Assembly (NCBI GenBank): GCA_022701965.1
Contig: JAKONL010000198.1
Coordinates: 1 to 9,912, forward strand
Length of the DNA: 9,912 bases
Direction of reading: 5' to 3'
Source of the DNA: Burkholderiaceae bacterium
GTDB taxonomy: Bacteria > Pseudomonadota > Gammaproteobacteria > Burkholderiales > Burkholderiaceae
Position numbers and translations under genes: made by a program. How positions within the stretch are numbered: position 1 is the first letter of the stretch; every line of letters begins with the position of its first letter. The notes under the pieces were generated by a model. It made no database searches, was not told where the DNA came from, and saw only the letters and a program-made list of their open reading frames with translations. Shown piece after piece: positions 6,606-9,912 of the stretch.

Positions 6606-8005
6606 CCGCCGCCACGACGCCCTCTCCGCGCATCGTCGTGGTCGGCACCGGCCCGGCCGGCGTGCGCGCCGCGCAGGCGCTGGTCGAGGCGGGCATCCGC
6701 CCGACGGTCGTCGACGAGGGACGGCGCGACGGCGGGCAGATCTACCGCCGCCAGCCCGAGGGTTTCAAGCGCCCCTACGCCAAGCTCTACGGCAGCGAGG
6801 CCGGCAAGGCGCAGGCGCTGCACCGCGACTTCGACGCCCTGAAGGGCCGGGTCGACTACCTCGACGGCACGCTGGCCTGGAACATCACCGCCGGCGAGGT
6901 GCATGCGATGCGCGACGGCGAGCCCAGCATCCTGCCGTTCGACGCGCTCCTGATCTGCGCCGGCGCCACCGACCGCCTGATGCCGGTCGAGGGCTGGCAC
7001 CGCGCCGGCTGCTACAGCCTGGGCGCCTCGCAGGTCGCGCTCAAGTCGCAGGCCTGCGCGATCGGCTCGCAGGTCGTCTTCATGGGCAGCGGTCCGCTGC
7101 TCTACCTGGTCGCCTCGCAGTACGTGCAGGCCGGCGCCCGGGTCGCCGCGGTGCTCGACACCGCGCCGCTGGTCAAGCCGTGGGCCGCGATCACGGGGCT
7201 GATGGCACGCCCCGGCCTCGCGCTGCGCGGCTACGGCCTGATCCACGGCCTGCGCCGCGCGGGCGTGCCGGTGCTGCAGGGCGTGAGCCCGGTGCGCATC
7301 GAGGGCGACGACGCCATCGGCGCGCAGGCGGTGGTCGTCACCGACGAGAAAGGCAAGACACGACGCTTCGAATGCGACGCGGTCGGCCTCGGCTGGCACC
7401 TGCGCTCCGAAACCCAGCTCGCCGACCTGGCGCGCTGCGCGTTCGACTTCGAGCCGCTCAGCCGCCAGTGGCTGCCGCGCATCGACGCCGACGGCCGCAG
7501 CACGACGCCCGGCGTCTACCTGGCCGGCGACGGCGTGCGCATCCTGGGCGCCGACGGCGCCGAGGCCGCCGGCCGGCTGGCCGCGCTCGCCGCGCTTTCC
7601 GACCTCGGCCACGCGGCGGGCCGCGCGGCATACGCGGCCGAGTCGGCGGACCTGCATCGCACGCTGGTGCAGATGGACCGCTTCCGCGCCGGGCTGGCGC
7701 GCGCCTTTCCGTGGCCGCACGCGCAGGCCGCGGCGCTGCCCGACAGCGCCGTCGTCTGCCGCTGCGAAGCCGTCACCGCCGGCGAGCTGCGCCGCTGCAT
7801 CGGCGAGATGGACAGCCGCGAAGTCAACCGCGCCAAGGCCTTCAGCCGCGTCGGCATGGGCCGCTGCCAGGGCCGCTTCTGCGGCCACGCGGCCGCCGAG
7901 GTGGTGGCCGACGCCTGCCGCATACCGATCGAGGACGTCGGCCGGCTGCGCTCGCAGGCGCCGGTCAAGCCGCTGGTGATGAACGCGGGCGAGGTGCAGG
8001 CATGA
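6602..8005 (+). CDS. FAD/NAD-linked oxidoreductase subunit with C-terminal BFD-like [2Fe-2S] domain (HcnB/OoxA-like)
   Basis: The 467-residue protein matches the size and order of HcnB and OoxA. The first dinucleotide fold is IVVVGTGPAGVRAA (11-24), ending in VVDEG and GGQIYRR (44-50), a run typical of this family. A second nucleotide-binding fold begins at VVFMGSGPLLYL (158-169). The FAD ribityl-contact motif is GVYLAGDGVRILGADGA (304-320). The tail has Cys386 and Cys388 in CRCEAVT and Cys422 and Cys427 in RCQGRFC, the CxC...CxxxxC ligand set of the bacterioferritin-associated ferredoxin (BFD) fold. It therefore brings its own FAD and a second [2Fe-2S] cluster. It starts inside the stop of the small subunit and ends inside the start of the DAO subunit (both ATGA), the tight coupling expected for an obligate complex. 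It probably relays electrons from the substrate flavin to an acceptor. Complete, with no missing motif. Confidence 0.92.
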   Translation: MTAATTPSPRIVVVGTGPAGVRAAQALVEAGIRPTVVDEGRRDGGQIYRRQPEGFKRPYAKLYGSEAGKAQALHRDFDALKGRVDYLDGTLAWNITAGEVHAMRDGEPSILPFDALLICAGATDRLMPVEGWHRAGCYSLGASQVALKSQACAIGSQVVFMGSGPLLYLVASQYVQAGARVAAVLDTAPLVKPWAAITGLMARPGLALRGYGLIHGLRRAGVPVLQGVSPVRIEGDDAIGAQAVVVTDEKGKTRRFECDAVGLGWHLRSETQLADLARCAFDFEPLSRQWLPRIDADGRSTTPGVYLAGDGVRILGADGAEAAGRLAALAALSDLGHAAGRAAYAAESADLHRTLVQMDRFRAGLARAFPWPHAQAAALPDSAVVCRCEAVTAGELRRCIGEMDSREVNRAKAFSRVGMGRCQGRFCGHAAAEVVADACRIPIEDVGRLRSQAPVKPLVMNAGEVQA

Positions 8006-9168
8006 ACGCGACGACGAAACCCTTCGACACCGACGTCCTGGTCCTCGGCGGCGGCCTGATGGGCACCACCGCGGCCTTCTTCCTGCGCAAGCATCACGGC
8101 CGCTCGGTCACGCTGCTCGAGCGCGAGCTGGTCGGGCGCCAGGCCAGCGGCACCAACTTCGGCAACGTGCGCCGCCAGGGCCGCGAGCTGATCCAGATGC
8201 CGCTGGCCAACCGGGCGCGCGCGGTCTGGGGCCGCATCCACGAGCTGCTCGGCGAGGACGCGGAGTTCGTGCCCTACGGCCACCTGCGCGTCTGCTACAC
8301 GCACGAGCAGGCCGCGCGCATCGAGGCGCACGCGAACGAGGCGAAGCACCACGGCCTCGACCTGGAGATCTTCACCGCCGAACAGCTGAAGAAGCGCTGG
8401 GGCATCTTCGCGCCGGGCGTCGTCGCGGGCTCGCTCTCGCCCGACGACGGCCATGCCAATCCACGCCTGGCCGGCCCGGCCTTCGCGCGCGCGGCCCGGC
8501 GCGCGGGCGCGAACATCGTCGAGCATGCGGAGGTCATGACGGTCGAGCGCGACGGCACCGGCTTCGTCGCGCACACCGCCGACGGCGGACGCTTCCGCGC
8601 GCAGCAGCTGCTCGTGGCCTGTGGCGCCTGGTCCAACCGCATCGCGTCGCAGTTCGGCGAGACCGTGCCGATGGAGGCGCGCGGTCCGCAGATGGGCGTG
8701 ACCGAGCCGCTGCCCTACGCGATCGGGCCGTCGATCGGGCTGTCGTCGCCGATCGAGACCGAGGGCCTGTACTTCCGCCAGATCGCGCGCGGCAACATCG
8801 TCTTCGGCGGCGGGCTCAAGGGCCCGGCCGAGGCCGACGCCATCCGCGCCTACGTCAAGCCCGACAACGTGCTGCGCCAGATGCGCGAGCTGCGCCGCTT
8901 CGTGCCCGCCTTCGGCCAGGTGCAGCTGATCCGCGTGTGGAGCGGCATCGAGGGCTACACCGCCGACTGGCAGCCGGTGATGGGGCCGAGCGCGCGCGTG
9001 CCGGGCCTGCACTATGCGTTCGGCTTCAACGGCGAAGGCTTCGCGATCAGCCCCGGCGTGGGCGAGACGATGGCCGAGGTGATCGCCACCGGCCGCACGG
9101 AGATTCCGATCGCGCCATTCTCGATCGGGCGCTTCGCATCGCAGCAGGCAGAGCAGCAGGCAGCCTGA
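8002..9168 (+). CDS. DAO-family FAD subunit of a three-subunit amine/amino-acid dehydrogenase (HcnC/OoxB-like)
   Basis: The 388-residue protein opens with VLVLGGGLMGTTAAFFL (12-28), the FAD-binding Rossmann motif, followed by the acidic LLERE. SGTNFGNVRRQG (49-60) is the flavin-contact stretch; DAO relatives have SGRNGG or SxxNxG here. GLYFRQIARGNIVFGGG (255-271) and the C-terminal GFNGEGFAISPGVGETMAEVI (341-361) close the FAD fold as in glycine oxidase, HcnC and OoxB. This subunit should hold the catalytic FAD that oxidises the C-N bond. HcnC is about 30 residues longer. Residues 381-388 are a doubled QQA unit coded by a 12-base tandem duplication. Coupled by ATGA to the preceding subunit, it ends the operon. 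Whether the substrate is glycine, an opine, a D-amino acid or another imino acid is not visible; without the classical HcnABC neighbourhood I prefer a generic catabolic dehydrogenase. Confidence 0.9.
   Translation: MNATTKPFDTDVLVLGGGLMGTTAAFFLRKHHGRSVTLLERELVGRQASGTNFGNVRRQGRELIQMPLANRARAVWGRIHELLGEDAEFVPYGHLRVCYTHEQAARIEAHANEAKHHGLDLEIFTAEQLKKRWGIFAPGVVAGSLSPDDGHANPRLAGPAFARAARRAGANIVEHAEVMTVERDGTGFVAHTADGGRFRAQQLLVACGAWSNRIASQFGETVPMEARGPQMGVTEPLPYAIGPSIGLSSPIETEGLYFRQIARGNIVFGGGLKGPAEADAIRAYVKPDNVLRQMRELRRFVPAFGQVQLIRVWSGIEGYTADWQPVMGPSARVPGLHYAFGFNGEGFAISPGVGETMAEVIATGRTEIPIAPFSIGRFASQQAEQQAA
9141..9164 (+). repeat. 12-base tandem duplication at the 3' end of the DAO subunit gene
   Basis: GCAGCAGGCAG occurs at 9141-9151 and again at 9153-9163, so the unit repeats with a 12-base period. 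It encodes QQAE then QQAA, the last eight residues of the protein, and looks like a small replication-slippage event. Confidence 0.7.
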
Positions 9169-9194
9169 GAAGGCACGTTCGGGAAGCCATCGGC

Positions 9195-9215
9195 TTGTAT
9201 CCGTATGGCTACAAT
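9195..9215 (+). promoter_or_regulatory. Operator-promoter of the toxin-antitoxin operon
   Basis: Positions 9195-9214 form an imperfect 20-base palindrome with eight of ten pairs matching; the outer arms TTGTA and TACAA match perfectly. The right arm is part of TACAAT (9210-9215), a five-of-six match to the sigma70 -10 hexamer. No good -35 is visible at the right distance, so it may depend on other contacts. An antitoxin or toxin-antitoxin complex bound here would block RNA polymerase, the usual autoregulation of such modules. Confidence 0.5.
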
Positions 9216-9221
9216 TGCGCG

Positions 9222-9524
9222 ATGTTCACGATCCGGCAGACAGAAGAGTTCGTTCGTTGGCTCGACGCTCTTGCCGACAAGAAGGCGCAGATTCGAATCG
9301 CGGCTCGTCTTCGGCAGGTCGAAGCCGGAAACCTCGGCGATTGGCAATCCGTCGAAGGTGAAGTCTCGGAGATGCGTGTGCATCACGGACCCGGCTATCG
9401 CCTCTACTTCGTGCGCCGGGGCCGCGTCGTCGTGATCATGCTCAACGCGGGCGACAAGTCATCGCAGAAGCGAGACATCCGACGCGCACTGAAACTCGCC
9501 GCAGAACTCGGAGAAGACCTATGA
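9222..9524 (+). CDS. Type II toxin, RelE/HigB-like (HI1419-type addiction module killer protein)
   Basis: The 100-residue protein has the family run from N- to C-terminus: RQTEEFVRWLDAL (5-17), the helix with RIAARLRQVEAGNLGD (25-40), the strand set with VSEMRVHHGPGYRLYFVRRG (48-67), and the end NAGDKSSQKRDIRRALKLA (75-93). The HHGPGYRLYF and GDKSSQKRDI stretches are hallmarks of the HI1419-type RelE/ParE-superfamily toxins. Relatives of the fold cut mRNA at the ribosome or poison gyrase; which applies here is unknown. The ATG at 9222 has no Shine-Dalgarno, and the predicted -10 lies just 6 bases before it, so the message may be leaderless. The toxin gene precedes the antitoxin and overlaps it by ATGA, the order of the HI1419/HI1420 and HigBA types. 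GC is clearly lower than in the metabolic genes. Confidence 0.92.
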   Translation: MFTIRQTEEFVRWLDALADKKAQIRIAARLRQVEAGNLGDWQSVEGEVSEMRVHHGPGYRLYFVRRGRVVVIMLNAGDKSSQKRDIRRALKLAAELGEDL

Positions 9525-9820
9525 CGAAAACCAAGGCACCGTTGAAGCTCGTCGCATTCGATGCAGCCAGGTATCTCGACGACGACGAGTCGATCGCCGA
9601 GTACATGACCGTCGTACTCGAGGCCAACGACCCCGATCTCCTGCTTCTTGCCTTGAGCGATATCGCACGCGCGAAGGGCATGGCGCAAGTCGCCAAGGAT
9701 GCAGGCCTGGGTCGCGAGAGTCTCTACAAGGCGCTTGCGCCAGGTGCGAAGCCCCGCTTCGAGACGGTCATGAAGGTGGCGCACGCGCTCGGCGTCAGGT
9801 TCACTGCCCACCCCGTCTGA
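9521..9820 (+). CDS. Antitoxin with XRE-like helix-turn-helix (HI1420-type addiction module antidote)
   Basis: The 99-residue protein starts with a short segment FDAARYLDDDESIAEYM (13-29) and then ALSDIARAKGMAQVAKDAGLGRESLYKALAPG (44-75). The latter is the helix-turn-helix that characterises the HI1420-type antidote family, with the recognition helix around GRESLYKAL (64-72). It ends PRFETVMKVAHALGVRF, as in relatives. It should neutralise the toxin encoded just upstream by direct binding and repress the operon at the palindrome over the -10 region. The start overlaps the toxin stop (ATGA), so translation is coupled. A hand count of two 60-base rows in the pair gives 33/60 and 35/60 GC, against 43/60 in a row of the DAO gene, which suggests separate ancestry. 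The stop codon lies inside a palindrome shared with the convergent gene's stop. Confidence 0.92.
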   Translation: MTKTKAPLKLVAFDAARYLDDDESIAEYMTVVLEANDPDLLLLALSDIARAKGMAQVAKDAGLGRESLYKALAPGAKPRFETVMKVAHALGVRFTAHPV

Positions 9821-9831
9821 CGCAGCGTCAG
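9817..9831. terminator. Palindrome joining the stop codons of two convergent genes
   Basis: CTGACGCAGCGTCAG is a perfect 7-base inverted repeat around one central base. The antitoxin TGA is 9818-9820 and the convergent gene's stop is 9828-9830 on the other strand, both inside the palindrome. As RNA it could form a 5-6 base-pair hairpin. No T-tract follows on either strand, so intrinsic termination is doubtful. Confidence 0.3.
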
Positions 9832-9912
9832 TCGGCCGCCGCCAGCGCCCGCTCGGCCACTTCGCAGAACCAGCGCACGCCCAGCGGCAGCGCGTCGTCG
9901 TTGAAGTCGTAG
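9828..9912 (-). CDS. C-terminal end of an M20-family amidohydrolase (hippurate hydrolase-like), 5' part outside window
   Basis: The last 27 codons before the TGA read YDFNDDALPLGVRWFCEVAE and end in an Ala-rich tail (ERALAAAD at the very end). The YDFNDxxLPxG pattern is the conserved C-terminal motif of M20 peptidase/amidohydrolases such as hippurate hydrolase and IAA-amino-acid hydrolases, which cut N-acyl amino acids using two metal ions. The metal-binding residues lie outside the window, so activity cannot be judged. It points toward the toxin-antitoxin pair and ends 7 bases from it. Confidence 0.65.
   Translation of the reverse strand, partial: YDFNDDALPLGVRWFCEVAERALAAAD

Noticed and set aside
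5462..7888. 808-codon open frame on the minus strand
   Set aside because: It runs antisense across the aminotransferase end, the Lrp gene and two dehydrogenase subunits, all with intact motifs; its translation is low-complexity and has no recognisable domain.
7516..9012. 498-codon open frame on the minus strand
   Set aside because: It is antisense to the FAD/BFD and DAO subunits and shows no domain or ribosome site.
6201..9168. Direct call as hydrogen cyanide synthase hcnABC
   Set aside because: The architecture fits, but opine oxidases and other dehydrogenases share it, subunit lengths differ slightly, and the aminotransferase/Lrp context favours catabolism.
9195..9200. TTGTAT as a -35 box for the toxin promoter
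   Set aside because: It lies only 9 bases from the -10 hexamer, far from the 16-18 required; it is better explained as the left arm of the operator.
8937..9221. Extended start of the toxin gene inside the DAO gene
   Set aside because: The extension is an out-of-frame reading of the DAO gene and crosses the palindromic promoter; homologous toxins begin at the MFTIRQTEEF position.

Overview
The window is about 70% GC with very few gaps. The gene families and codon use (strong GC bias at third positions) suggest a Betaproteobacterium, most likely Burkholderiales of the Variovorax/Comamonadaceae type. That placement is inferred from base composition and gene content, not from a marker gene. The long open frames antisense to the genes come from the GC bias and are not genes.

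Layout. (1) Positions 1-1791, minus strand: a HAD-superfamily hydrolase of the type II haloacid dehalogenase class, followed 27 bases downstream by a FAD-dependent amine/amino-acid oxidoreductase of the PuuB/DAO type. The second gene runs off the left edge. (2) Positions 1792-2219: a divergent, gene-free control region with several short palindromes. (3) Positions 2220-4065, plus strand: a two-domain GNAT acetyltransferase, then 7 bases later a GhrA-type glyoxylate/hydroxypyruvate reductase with all catalytic residues. (4) Positions 4224-9168, plus strand: a class III PLP omega-aminotransferase, a local Lrp/AsnC regulator, and three tightly coupled genes (ATGA overlaps) for a three-subunit flavin/iron-sulfur dehydrogenase. 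Its subunits are a small [2Fe-2S] protein, a FAD/NAD-type subunit with a BFD-like [2Fe-2S] tail, and a DAO-fold FAD subunit. This is the architecture of hydrogen cyanide synthase HcnABC and of opine oxidase OoxX/A/B. (5) Positions 9195-9820: a type II toxin-antitoxin pair of the HI1419/HI1420 (RelE/HigB-like) class with its own operator-promoter and visibly lower GC. (6) Positions 9828-9912, minus strand: the last 27 codons of what looks like an M20 amidohydrolase.

How the genes fit together (inference). Regions 1, 3 and 4 read as an accessory catabolic island for an amine, N-substituted amino acid or opine-like compound. Two independent flavin oxidases would oxidise C-N bonds, the aminotransferase would remove a terminal amine, and the GhrA-type enzyme would reduce a 2-oxo acid such as glyoxylate or hydroxypyruvate. 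The Lrp protein would sense the amino-acid substrate. The substrate cannot be read from the sequence, and no transporter or aldehyde dehydrogenase lies in the window. The toxin-antitoxin module looks like a later insertion between this operon and the M20 gene.

No rRNA, tRNA, CRISPR array, transposase or complete insertion sequence was recognised.
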